64,000 bases of DNA, taken from contig JAVHZZ010000002.1 of the NCBI GenBank assembly GCA_036250195.1, positions 68,810,205 through 68,874,204 of the forward strand. The letters run 5' to 3'. Source of the DNA: Mixophyes australis. Lineage: Eukaryota > Chordata > Amphibia > Anura > Limnodynastidae. The position numbers and the translations under genes were made by a program. The notes under the pieces were generated by a model that was not told where the DNA came from, searched no databases, and saw only the letters and a list, made by a program, of their open reading frames with translations. Positions 34,591-44,193 of the stretch are shown here, piece by piece; positions within the stretch are counted from its first letter, which is position 1; each line of letters starts with the position of its first letter.

Positions 34591-35300
34591 ACGCAGTCCA
34601 GGTACAATTATTGGTGCGAATCATAAAAGTTCAGGGTTTTTAAGATATTGTGGTGACCCACTCCTCTACGCAGTCCAGGTACAATTATTGGTGCGAATCA
34701 TAAAAGTTCAGGGTTTTTAAGATATTGTGGTGACCCACTCCTCTACGCAGTCCAGGTACAATTATTGGTGCGAATCATAAAAGTTCAGGGTTTTTAAGAT
34801 ATTGTGGTGACCCACTCCTCTACGCAGTCCAGGTACAATTATTGGTGCGAATCATAAAAGTTCAGGGTTTTTAATATATTGTGGTGACCCACTCGTCTAC
34901 GCAGTCCAGGTACAATTATTGGTGCGAATCATAAAAGTTCAGGGTTTTTAAGATATTGTGGTGACCCACTCCTCTACGCAGTCCAGGTACAATTATTGGT
35001 GCGAATCATAAAAGTTCAGGGTTTTTAAGATATTGTGGTGACCCACTCCTCTACGCAGTCCAGGTACAATTATTGGTGCGAATCATACAAGTTCAGGGTT
35101 TTTAATATATATTGTGGTGACCCACTCCTCTACGCAGTCCAGGTACATTTATTGGTGCGATTCATAAAAGTTCAGGGTTTTTAATATATATTGTGGTGAC
35201 CCACTCCTCTACGCAGTCCAGGTACAATTATTGGTGCGAATCATAAAAGTTCAGGGTTTTTAATATATTGTGGTGACCCACTCCTCTACGCAGTCCAGAA
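34591..35300 (+). repeat. 77-bp subterminal tandem array of the hAT
   Basis: About ten near-identical units starting ACGCAGTCCAGGTACAATTA, spaced 77-79 bp. Each carries TTGGTGCGAATC and ATTGTGGTGACCCACTCC. Diverged units occur upstream at 33050-33130, 34200-34260 and 34310-34370. Inverted copies are present in the related element at 38984-39320, so the array is a family feature. Confidence 0.92.
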
Positions 35301-35622
35301 AGATACCTTGTTGCAACGTTTTGGACTAATAACTATATTGTGAGGTGTTCAGAATACACTGTAAATTAGTGGAAATGCTTGTTATTGAATGTTATTGAGG
35401 TTAATAATAGCCTAGGAGTGAAAATAAGCCCAAAAACTTGATTTTTAAACTTTTTATGTTTTTTTCAAAAAAAAATCCGAATCCAAAACCTTAAATCCGA
35501 ACCGAGACCTTTCGTCAAGTGTTTTGCGAGACAAATCCGAACCTCAAAAATAACGAAAATCCGGATCCAAAACACAAAACACGAGACCTCAAAAGTCGCC
35601 GGTGCACATCCCTAATTATTAT

Positions 35623-37240
35623 CCTTTTATACAGGGGGGATGTGAGATGTCCCCTTCTCACATACACCCTGTCCCGATTCCTAAATCCTAAAAGTTGGAA
35701 AGTTTGACACGATGCAGCCTTAGATAGGAACTCATTTCACAAGGGTAAAGTGCTCCCCCTTATGTTAGAAACCAGCACTTTCAGTTCATAGCTCACATTT
35801 GTGTTTTTAAACATCATTATATTTATTAAAAGTTTCAAGGTAAGGAGAGGTATCGAAAAAGAGAGACAATAAGAGGGGGAGAAGGGGGGTACATAGTGGA
35901 GAAGAGACAATACAATGTACATCAAGCATCATAAGTATTAACACAGGTATAAACCACTTAGCCATGTAGGGGGACCAGAGGTAGAGCGGATTGCAGAGGT
36001 TTTAGTGAGGCAGTAGGGAGGAGGCTACTGGGGTTACATTTGTTTTTTGCTAACATCAATGTATATGATTTTGCACAGCAACCTCTGCAGCTAAACATAA
36101 CTGAGTAGTGTCACTAATCTATGATGAATCTCTTTCAGTTGTGCAGCTCTGTAATATATGTCATTCTGGGTCATAATTGTAATGACCATTATCTGCTTAA
36201 TATTCTTACATTATGTAGTATCTAAGTAAAACAATAAAGGGTATTTTTTTAATATAGAGATCCTTCCCCTTTAAATAAGGTGGCCTGGCTACTACCATAG
36301 AATTGCCATTGACTGTCTACTCCTCCCTTTAGTCACCACCTTCACTGTTAGGTCAATGTGAACACAGTGTCCTTACACCGCACCTCTCTTGTCGTTCATA
36401 GTCAGTGAGTCATCAATGAGTAGTTGATATCACTAAATTACTCATTTACATCCATGATAAATTTTGATCATACAGATAACAGACGAGACATTGGAAGTAA
36501 AGAGCTAACAACACTTTTTGTGAAATCGGCAAACAAAATATTACATAGTATTCTTCTTTTTTACTTTCACCAGTACCTCGCGTGATTTGGATAGAGATCT
36601 TTTATATAAAGCCCTCCCTCCAGTTCTCAGCTGCCATTCTAGAATTGATAACATTTGGGGAGGTCCATTGCTTAAATTGTGTTCTGACAAATTGGGCTGT
36701 TGCGGGTTGGACAGGGTGACAAAAGCAATCAATGTGTACAGGACTAGCTGTGGTTTTACTGCAGAAATCTTTATCATTTATTTACAGACCACATCCTGCT
36801 GGAATTGTGTGTTAAAGTGGGTGTGAAAGAGTGAATAGCAGACAATCATCCACTACTGGCAGTAAATACTAATATGTTGGTATAGTAGTAAATTAATTAA
36901 ACAAAGTATTTCTTGATTTTAAAAAACAAAGATAAGAATGAAGGCTATTCCGTGAAGGGCAGTACCACATCTGTAATAGTAAGTGCCTAAACAAATGGGT
37001 GATGTTTGAGCAGCATACTACAAAAGACGCAAAGTATTTCTTGATTTTAAAATGTATTTATCATTGGTGGCTAGTGGGCGGCAGTAAGTATAGTTTTGTA
37101 TCGCTACATACCACAGCAATACAAAACGTACTGCAAAACCATGCCATGGCTCATTGGCAAACCCTGGCGAAATCTCCCTCTCCCAAACTAAATAAAAACT
37201 TCTTCACTAGCAGCCAAACGCTGCTGGCGAATAGAGGACT
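35623..37240. other. unannotated, with a retroelement-like A/G-rich patch
   Basis: About 35790-35960 ('tttattaaaagtttcaag', then AG-rich) resembles the minus-strand retroelement end at 10790. A 23-bp direct repeat with core AAAGTATTTCTTGATTTTAA occurs near 36902 and 37030. No gene recognised. Confidence 0.4.
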
Positions 37241-37360
37241 CAGTGGCGCATGCAGGGGGGGTTTCTGGGTCTCCAGAACCCCCCCTCTGATAACTAAGCG
37301 CCCACCATAGCGGCACTCTACTATACAGCAGCCGCGGCGCTGTCAAAGAAGCGTATTGTA
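37241..37360. repeat. hAT-type MITE fragment (CAGTGGCGCATGCAGG)
   Basis: It starts CAGTGGCGCATGCAGGGGGG and contains the palindrome GGTTTCTGGGTCTCCAGAACC. No right terminus found. Confidence 0.45.
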
Positions 37361-37479
37361 TACAGCACTGATAGATCAACGGCATCTTCTCCGGTGGTGA
37401 TGGTGTGCATAGTACTCCATTGAAAAGTTAAGCTAACGACTTCTTAAGATGGCAGTAGTTTTTTTAAGGCTGGCGGTTT

Positions 37480-38130
37480 TATGCAAGCTGCTCAAACCAT
37501 TTGAAATGGTAATACATGAAGTGAGTTCAAACACTCCCATCTTGAGTCAAGTCATACCCCTAATCAAACTACTTTAAAAGCAGCCAGATCCATTTCTTTA
37601 TTTGCTTCACCAAGACCCAAGGATTTGCAGCATCTTGAAATTGGATCACTACATTTTGGTAACCATTCCTAATCCTAGGTGTAAGTCATATGTAATGTCT
37701 TTTTTTCCAATTGACACAAATTTTAAAAGATGTGCAAACAGCTGCTTGTGAGCAAGCTATCGTCTCATGACATGTGCCTTGCTTCAGCTTCACCTAAAGA
37801 TGCCACTGCCAGAGAAAAACCGTATCTTTTCTGGGAGTCACATTGATGATGAGTCGACACAGTGTATCAAGGTGAGGTTATTATTATGGCATCTGATCAG
37901 GCTTAAAGCTCATTAGTAAATTGTTAAAATTCCAATCTATTATACAGTTCAACAAGCAACAACCAAATGTTTTCTTTTGTGGGGGCACAAGCAAATCGAG
38001 GACTTCAGCCACAAAAGTGGCATTCCCTGTTGCTAACGTGCTTGGTTGTTAAACTATAGCTATGCTTTTTACTATACAACATTAGGGTGGGTGGGAGGTC
38101 CCAAGGATAATTTTGCACTATTTTACATTA
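37480..38130 (+). pseudogene. hAT transposase remnant, C-terminal core and 3' UTR
   Basis: The translation reads KPFEMVIHEVSSNTPILSQ then VIPLIKLL, a stop, and HQDPRICSILKLDHYIL. This parallels residues around 690-780 of the intact transposase (QPFELATREVSSDTASLSQ, DPRVVTLLKSEEYIL). It then jumps to 3' UTR-like text at 37950-38130 ('gggtgggtgggaggtccc'). Stops, frameshifts and the missing hATC domain show it is dead and older than the intact copy. Confidence 0.7.
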
Positions 38131-38413
38131 TGGGTATTTCCCACTTTGGTGTATAATCTTTTCTAAAATAACCTTTAATTAATGCCACTGCTATTCCTCT
38201 ATAATGTGTCCCACATGTAGTATAACATTGAGAATGATGTAGGACCATTTTCTTTCTCAAATTATTTCACTTCTGGGTGAGGCCCACACGTGGGATGGGC
38301 CAACTTTTGAATACCCTCTTTTCGAAAACGACCATCATATTAGCTAGTGCTCTGTCTGTATGTTTTTAAGATCTCCATTACTTTATTAAACTGCCATCCT
38401 ATCTACCACTGCT

Positions 38414-38667
38414 GTGCCACTAAGAACCTGGGTGGAGAAGCTGGCGCCATATTTGAGCGGTGAAGCTCAGTGTGCTTATGTTGATTTACCTGATTTGCAG
38501 GCTGTTGTCTATCAGGAAGTAAAAGCTGAAATCTTGGCCTTGATAGGTGTGACTGGAGCTGGGAGAGCTCAGCGCTACCATGACTGGCGTTATCTCCCAG
38601 GAAAATCGGTTTGCACACAGATGGCTGATCTATCTAATGTGATAAAGAGTTGGTTGCAGCCAAATAC
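38414..38667 (+). pseudogene. SCAN-like Gag capsid fragment, first part
   Basis: The frame reads KLAPYLSGEAQCAYVDLP, then VYQEVKAEILALIGV and a WRYLPGKSVCTQMADL segment, ending at KSWLQPN where the hAT begins. This follows the pattern of SCAN domains and the Gmr1-like Gypsy Gag capsids from which vertebrate SCAN domains are thought to derive. It resumes in frame at 45303 after removal of the insertion and one TSD copy. It is not a host gene: a retropepsin and an LTR follow. Confidence 0.7.
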
Positions 38668-38983
38668 TAGGGATGTGCACCGGCGACTTTTGGTGTCTCG
38701 TGTTTTGTGTTTTGGATTCGGATTTCCGTGATGTTTTGGGTTCGGATTTGTTTCGCAAAACACCTGCCGAAAGGTTTTGGTTCGGATTTAAGGTTTTGGA
38801 TTCGGATTTTTTTTGAAAAAAGCATAAAAAGTTCAAAAATCAAGTTTTTGGGCTTATTTTTACTCCTACGCTATTATTAACCTCAATAACATTCATTAAC
38901 AAGCATTTCCACTAATTTACAGTGTATTCTGAACACCTCACAATATAGTTATTAGTCTAAAACGTTGCAACGAGGTATCTTTC

Positions 38984-39320
38984 TGGACTGTGTAGTGGAG
39001 TGGTCCCCACAATATAATAAGAAAACCATCAACTGGTCTTAATCACACCAAAAAATGTACCTGGGCTGCGTAGAGGAGTGGGTCACCACAATATAATTAA
39101 AAAACCCTGAACTTGTATGATTCGCACCAATAAATGTATCTGGACTGCGTAGAGGAGTGGGTCACCACAATATAATAAGAAAACCATCAACTGGTCTTAA
39201 TCGCACCAAAAAATGTACCTGGACTGCGTAGAGGAGTGGGTCACCACAATATAATTTAAAAACCCTGAACTTGTATGATTCGCACCAATAAATGTATCTG
39301 GACTGCGTAGAGGAGTGGAC
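38984..39320 (-). repeat. subterminal tandem array, inverted copy
   Basis: About four to five ~79-bp units with GGACTGCGTAGAGGAGTGGG and CACCACAATATAAT, the reverse complement of the 34591-35300 units. Confidence 0.88.
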
Positions 39321-39505
39321 TTTTACTGCTGAATGTGTGAACTTGGTAATATTGCAGTACCAATGGGCTTATACTGCAGGATTGGTTTGGCAAATTTTGT
39401 TGTAATTAAAAAAAAAATTAATTAGTTTTTTGTATATTTTTTTTATTAACTTTTTTTAAATTTTTTAAACACTTGGGAATATTGGGGAAATAACTATGCC
39501 CTTAG

Positions 39506-40174
39506 TGTCACGAGCCGCGGCGGTACTCACAGCCGCCGCGGCTCGCTTCTCATGCACCCCAGCGTCCCGGCCGTCACCTTGACGACCGGGACGTCATTTC
39601 CTCTTCCTGTCCGGCCGTTACCAGGGCAACGGCCAGACGCTAGTACACTAGCGCTGCGTCCCGGCGGTGCTGGTAGCCGGGCGCATGCGCATAGCAGGCA
39701 GCCTGTGGGCTGATTAGGCTTATTAACAGGCATTAGCCTGCAACTGTGTACTTAAGGCAATGAGGTCTGCTGCCTCATTGCCGGTTATAGCTTCTGTGCT
39801 CCAGTCTGCTGACCTGCTTGTTCCAGTCCCTGTATCCTGTATCTACGTTTGACTTCCCGTGTATGACCCTTGGCTTCGTATTGGACTTCGCTTGTGTTTC
39901 CTGTGACCCTGATCCTTGGCTTGTTTACCCGTTCTGCTACTTTGCCTGTGACCTCTGACCTCAGCTTGTTCATCATTACTGTTACTTGCTGCTGGCCTTT
40001 GACCTCTGCGTGGACCTGACTCTTCTTGCCTGGGTTCTCCCCAGCCGGTACACACTTCACGACCCTCTGTCAGTCTGCAGCCCAGTCTGTCCCCACCATC
40101 AGGGGCTCCAGTGAACACCTGACTGGCAGAGTAGACTCCGGGTTGTGTTGTGCCGGCTGGAGGGGTTCCTAACA
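39506..40174 (+). repeat. 5' LTR
   Basis: It starts TGTCACGAGCCGCGGCGG and ends GGGGTTCCTAACA. The GC-rich start contains an inverted GCCGCGGCGG / CCGCCGCGGC. Three small minus-strand open frames inside recur unchanged in the 3' LTR and are not genes. Confidence 0.95.
39749..39789 (+). promoter_or_regulatory. predicted LTR TATA-like box and transcript start
   Basis: TACTTAAG (39750-39756) lies ~28 bp before GCCGGTTATA (39780-39789), the segment complementary to the primer site. In Tf1/sushi elements the primer is the 5' end of the mRNA, so transcription would start near 39779. Both position and spacing fit; this is inference. Confidence 0.5.
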
Positions 40175-40186
40175 TTATAACCGGCC
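40175..40186 (+). other. self-primer binding site
   Basis: TATAACCGGC (40176-40185), one base after the LTR, is the exact reverse complement of GCCGGTTATA at 39780-39789. There is no TGG that would pair with a tRNA 3' end. This is the layout of self-primed Tf1/sushi retrotransposons. Confidence 0.65.
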
Positions 40187-40693
40187 ATGCAGTCCGTAGA
40201 CTCCTTCTTTGAGGCATTGGGTTTACTGTATGATGACCCGGATCGAGTGGCCTCCGCGGAAGCTCACCTACGGTCCTTGAAACAAGGCAGACGGTCGGCA
40301 GAAGAATACTGCGCGGAATTCCGTAGATGGTCACCTGACAGTGGATGGAACGACCCTGCCTTACGTAGTCAGTTCCGTGTCGGCCTATCTGAACAGATTA
40401 AAGATTCGCTGGTGCAATACCCGTCTCCTAGCTCTCTGGAGGATCTGATGCACCTCTCCATTAAAATTGACAGGAGATATAAAGAGCGGAAAACTGAAAA
40501 GGAAACGTCATCACCTCCATCTGCCTTCGTTCCTATCTCCCAGGATGGTGAGGAACCAATGCAATTGGGAGCATACCGTCTTTCCTCTAAGGAGAGAGAC
40601 AGGAGACGGTCACAAGGCTTATGTTTATATTGTGGCGCAAGAGGCCACTTCTCCCGTTCTTGCCCAAACAAGTCGGGAAACGAGCATGCCTAA
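40187..40693 (+). CDS. gag: Gag, N-terminally shortened (capsid C-half plus zinc knuckle)
   Basis: 168 residues from the ATG that immediately follows the primer site. Residues 5-100 (SFFEALGLLYDDPDR ... EDLMHLSIKIDRR) match the second half of a Gypsy capsid domain. A CCHC knuckle, CLYCGARGHFSRSCP, lies near residues 146-160 and would bind RNA. The usual N-terminal coiled region and first half of the capsid, roughly 150-180 residues, are absent, and no upstream frame supplies them. The stop at 40691-40693 lies in the overlap with pol. A copy with this Gag probably cannot assemble particles alone, yet it transposed recently, so helper Gag from another copy is likely (inference). Confidence 0.85.
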   Translation: MQSVDSFFEALGLLYDDPDRVASAEAHLRSLKQGRRSAEEYCAEFRRWSPDSGWNDPALRSQFRVGLSEQIKDSLVQYPSPSSLEDLMHLSIKIDRRYKERKTEKETSSPPSAFVPISQDGEEPMQLGAYRLSSKERDRRRSQGLCLYCGARGHFSRSCPNKSGNEHA

Positions 40694-43600
40694 GGAACGA
40701 GGGGAGAGTTCACTTAGGTCTACAAATTGTCTCCCAGAAAAATGCACTATTGGTCCCTGCACAGCTCACGTTCAGTGCTCGTTCTACGAAACTATCAGCC
40801 TTCATTGACAGTGGAGCTGCTGGCAACTTCCTTGACATCGAGTTTGCCCGCTCTGCTGGTATTCCGCAGGTTAAACTCCAATCTGCCATTACGGTATGTG
40901 GCTTAGATGGTAGTCCGTTGCCAGGCGGCAAGATTACTTGGGAGACCCCACCATTACAGTTGAACATTGGCGCTCTCCATTCGGAATCCATAGTCTTACG
41001 TCTTATCGAATGTCCTTCGGTTGCTTTAATTCTGGGCCACCCTTGGCTATTCTGCCATAACCCCGTCATGGATTGGGCAAAAGGAGAAATTGTCCAGTGG
41101 AGCCCCCATTGTGCACAGTCTTGCTTGACACTACCTCTACGTATTATTCAGTCTATTCCGGAGCAGCTCCCTTCTCAGTATCATGATTATTGGGATGTTT
41201 TCTCCAAAAAGGCTGCTGACACACTACCACCGCACCGCAATTTCAACTGTGCCATTGAGCTCATTCCAGGCTCTAAATTACCCAAGGGACGCTTGTATCC
41301 TCTCTCTGGTCCAGAGACCAAATCCATGCAGGAGTATATTGACGAAAACTTGGAGAAGGGCTTCATCAGGCCATCCAAGTCCCCAGTAGGAGCGGGGTGT
41401 TTCTTTGTACCCAAGAAGGACGGTGGACTCAGACCCTGTATCGATTATCGAGGGCTGAACCTGATTACGGTTAAGAACACCTACCCCCTTCCCCTCATCT
41501 CCGTTCTTTTTGATCAATTAAGAGGAGCCACTATCTTCACAAAAATTGATCTTCGTGGGGCCTATAATCTCATACGTATTAGAGCAGGTGATGAGTGGAA
41601 GACGGCTTTCAACACGCTCTCGGGCCATTACGAATACCTGGTCATGCCGTTTGGCCTTAGTAATGCTCCTGCCGTATTTCAGGACTTGATTAATGAGGTG
41701 TTACGTGAGTTCCTGGGACACTTTGTTGTTGTTTACTTAGATGACATCCTCATATATTCAAAATCGTTGTCTGTGCACCAGGGTCATGTCAGACAAATCC
41801 TACAGAAATTACGGGAACATCACCTCTACGCTAAACTCGAGAAATGCGAGTTCGAGGTCCAGAAGGTATCCTTCCTCGGTTATCTAATCTCCTCAGAAGG
41901 TTTCTCCATGGACCCAACCAAGGTCCAAGCAATTCTGGATTGGATACAACCGAATAACCTCAAGGCGGTCCAGAGATTCCTGGGATTCGCCAATTACTAC
42001 AGGAGGTTTATTGGCGGCTTTGCTGATATCGTGGCTCCTATCGTCACCTTGACCCGCAAAGTAGGTGATCCAACTGTTTGGTCACAACAGGCAATAAATG
42101 CATTCAAAACCCTGAAGGAAGCTTTTGTGTCTGCTCAGGTTCTCCGACATCCGGATCCTAGGGTACCGTTTGTTCTTGAGGTAGATGCGTCTGACGTCGG
42201 TGCTGGGGCCGTCTTGTCACAAAAAGACCCCCAGACCCACCACTTACATCCATGTGCCTTTTTTTCCCGTCAGTTCTCATCAGCGGAAACCAACTATGAC
42301 GTGGGAAACCGAGAATTGCTGGCAATTAAATGGGCCTTTGAGGAATGGCGGCACTGGTTGGAAGGCGCTGCACACCAGATCTCCGTTATAACGGATCATA
42401 AAAACTTACAGTATATACAGTCAGCCAAACGTCTGAACCCCCGACAGGCTCGGTGGTCGCTGTTCTTCACTCGGTTCAACTTTATTATCACCTATCGTCC
42501 TGGTTCCAAAAATATTCAAGCGGACGCCCTGTCTAGAAGTTTCCTGGCACATCATGCTCCGGTCACCTGCCCAGAGCCTATTGTTCCTGTGTCTATGATT
42601 CATGCCGGATTAACTCAAGATTTGAGCTGTACCTTACAAAGGTTCCAGAGGTTGGCTCCTGATAACACTCCGGCAGGATGTTTGTTTGTCCCAGTTCATC
42701 TAAGGAAGACAGTCCTTGCTGAGGCACACAACAGTCGGACTGCTGGGCATCCTGGAGTCTACAAAACACTGGAAATCCTTTCCCGTACTGTATGGTGGCC
42801 GTCTCTGTCTGCTGACGTCAAGAGTCACGTCCGGTCCTGTGAAGTTTGTGCCAGGAACAAAGTTCCCAGGACTCGCCCGGTAGGTCAGTTAGTTCCGTTG
42901 GCCGCCCCTGGTAAACCTTGGACACATCTGTCCATGGACTTTATAGTCGATCTGCCACCCTCTGCGGGACACAATACCATTTGGGTCGTGGTAGACCGGT
43001 TCAGCAAGATGGCGCATTTCATTCCACTCACTAGGCTTCCTACTGCTCGAGATTTGGCAATCTTGTTCATTCAACACATTTTCCGCCTCCATGGACTCCC
43101 TACAGACATCGTCTCCGATCGGGGTTCCCAGTTCATAGCGCAGTTCTGGAGATCATTCTGTACCCTCCTTGGAATCAAGGTCAGTTTATCATCTGCATAC
43201 CACCCTCAGTCAAATGGGCAGACTGAAAGGGTTAACCAGTCCTTGGAGAAGTTCTTGCGATGCTACATATCGGAGTTCCATGACAACTGGTCCTCCTTGT
43301 TGCCCTGGGCAGAATTTGCCTGTAACAACTCCTGTCACTCATCCACGAAAACCTCTCCGTTCTTTTGCAATTATGGTTTCCACCCCAGATCTAACTCTTT
43401 GTATTCACTCCAGTCCGTTGGTATTCAGGAGATCCGTTCCACTGCCAGGGATCTCAGAGTTGTCTGGAAGAAAGTACATTCATCTTTAAAACAAGCCTCA
43501 CTTGTTGCAAAAAAAATTTCGGACCGACACCGTACCCCCTGCTCTCTTAAGGTTGGCCAGAAAGTCTGGCTGTCTACAAAAAATATCAGGCTGAAGCAAC

Positions 43601-44193
43601 CTTGCAAGAAGTTGGGCCCTAAATTCATCGGGCCGTTTCCCATCATCAAGCAGGTGAACTCTGTTGCATTTAGGTTAAAAATTCCGGGCTCGTTAAGAAT
43701 TCCAAACACATTTCATTGTTCTCTGTTAAAACCAGTTCTTTATCCAGCTCAAGCCCAGTCTTCAGGCAAGCCACAGAGGTACAGTGTTCAGAAAATCTTG
43801 GATTCCAAAAAAGTGCAAGGACAGGTGCACTTTTTGGTACAGTGGAGGAACCGCGGGTTAGAAGAACGCTCTTGGGTTCCGCGGAGACAACTCCATGCTC
43901 CCAAACAATTGAAGGAATTCTTCAGGAAATTTCCAAGAAAACCTGGGTGTCGGGGTCCCTTGACCCCTCCTCAAGGGGGGGGTACTGTCACGAGCCGCGG
44001 CGGTACTCACAGCCGCCGCGGCTCGCTTCTCATGCACCCCAGCGTCCCGGCCGTCACCTTGACGACCGGGACGTCATTTCCTCTTCCTGTCCGGCCGTTA
44101 CCAGGGCAACGGCCAGACGCTAGTACACTAGCGCTGCGTCCCGGCGGTGCTGGTAGCCGGGCGCATGCGCATAGCAGGCAGCCTGTGGGCTGA
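40621..44193 (+). CDS. pol: Pol polyprotein: protease, RT, RNase H, integrase, chromodomain
   Basis: An uninterrupted 1190-codon frame in -1 relation to gag. The first ~18 codons overlap gag and are probably not made; expression is expected by frameshifting near 40675. Domains (residues counted from 40621): retropepsin with D63-S-G; reverse transcriptase with Y372-L-D-D and LVMPFGLSNAP; RNase H (VLEVDASDVGAG, ITDHKN); an integrase HHCC zinc region (AGHPGVYKTL ... CEVCARNK) and the triad D773, D833, E869 with 35 residues between the last two; a chromodomain at about 1054-1105 (FLVQWRNRG ... SWVP). The chromodomain is thought to steer integration to particular chromatin. The frame runs through the polypurine tract and 69 codons into the 3' LTR before stopping. 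All catalytic residues are intact. Confidence 0.95.
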   Translation: MFILWRKRPLLPFLPKQVGKRACLRNEGRVHLGLQIVSQKNALLVPAQLTFSARSTKLSAFIDSGAAGNFLDIEFARSAGIPQVKLQSAITVCGLDGSPLPGGKITWETPPLQLNIGALHSESIVLRLIECPSVALILGHPWLFCHNPVMDWAKGEIVQWSPHCAQSCLTLPLRIIQSIPEQLPSQYHDYWDVFSKKAADTLPPHRNFNCAIELIPGSKLPKGRLYPLSGPETKSMQEYIDENLEKGFIRPSKSPVGAGCFFVPKKDGGLRPCIDYRGLNLITVKNTYPLPLISVLFDQLRGATIFTKIDLRGAYNLIRIRAGDEWKTAFNTLSGHYEYLVMPFGLSNAPAVFQDLINEVLREFLGHFVVVYLDDILIYSKSLSVHQGHVRQILQKLREHHLYAKLEKCEFEVQKVSFLGYLISSEGFSMDPTKVQAILDWIQPNNLKAVQRFLGFANYYRRFIGGFADIVAPIVTLTRKVGDPTVWSQQAINAFKTLKEAFVSAQVLRHPDPRVPFVLEVDASDVGAGAVLSQKDPQTHHLHPCAFFSRQFSSAETNYDVGNRELLAIKWAFEEWRHWLEGAAHQISVITDHKNLQYIQSAKRLNPRQARWSLFFTRFNFIITYRPGSKNIQADALSRSFLAHHAPVTCPEPIVPVSMIHAGLTQDLSCTLQRFQRLAPDNTPAGCLFVPVHLRKTVLAEAHNSRTAGHPGVYKTLEILSRTVWWPSLSADVKSHVRSCEVCARNKVPRTRPVGQLVPLAAPGKPWTHLSMDFIVDLPPSAGHNTIWVVVDRFSKMAHFIPLTRLPTARDLAILFIQHIFRLHGLPTDIVSDRGSQFIAQFWRSFCTLLGIKVSLSSAYHPQSNGQTERVNQSLEKFLRCYISEFHDNWSSLLPWAEFACNNSCHSSTKTSPFFCNYGFHPRSNSLYSLQSVGIQEIRSTARDLRVVWKKVHSSLKQASLVAKKISDRHRTPCSLKVGQKVWLSTKNIRLKQPCKKLGPKFIGPFPIIKQVNSVAFRLKIPGSLRIPNTFHCSLLKPVLYPAQAQSSGKPQRYSVQKILDSKKVQGQVHFLVQWRNRGLEERSWVPRRQLHAPKQLKEFFRKFPRKPGCRGPLTPPQGGGTVTSRGGTHSRRGSLLMHPSVPAVTLTTGTSFPLPVRPLPGQRPDASTLALRPGGAGSRAHAHSRQPVG
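40663..40735 (+). promoter_or_regulatory. -1 ribosomal frameshift signal with possible pseudoknot
   Basis: Two heptamers sit exactly in the gag register for -1 slippage: C CCA AAC (40663-40669) and G GGA AAC (40675-40681). Seven nt after the second starts a stem CCTAAG (40689-40694) / CTTAGG (40713-40718). Loop bases GGGAGA (40702-40707) can pair with TCTCCC (40730-40735), making an H-type pseudoknot. GGGAAAC is the slip site of the sushi-derived gene PEG10 and of some lentiviruses. Slipping joins gag to the pol frame. Confidence 0.7.
43973..43982 (+). other. polypurine tract
   Basis: AAGGGGGGGG lies 3 bp before the 3' LTR, the place where plus-strand DNA synthesis is primed in LTR retrotransposons. 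Confidence 0.8.

Larger units (their letters stand above)
28187..35614 (+). mobile_element. complete autonomous-type hAT transposon, 7.4 kb
   Basis: The element begins TAGGGATGAGCGCAC and ends GTGCACATCCCTA; the outer 8 bp are perfect inverted repeats and then degenerate. A perfect 8-bp TSD, attattat, lies at 28179-28186 and 35615-35622. It carries one intact transposase gene (29555-32551), a 5' region built from 15-bp and ~300-bp repeats, a 3' region of about 3 kb with a 77-bp array (34591-35300), and clusters of ATCCGA words near both ends. hAT elements make 8-bp TSDs, and attattat fits the nTnnnnAn target reported for the Ac-type branch. A foreign segment seems inserted at about 33190-34065. 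Confidence 0.93.

Noticed and set aside
34591..35300. CRISPR-like regular array
   Set aside because: Units are contiguous 77-bp tandem copies with no unique spacers, inside a eukaryotic hAT element.
39527..40334. Minus-strand frames of 68, 91 and 163 codons in the LTR, recurring at 44007-44655
   Set aside because: They are GC-rich LTR sequence present in both copies, antisense to the element, without any domain.
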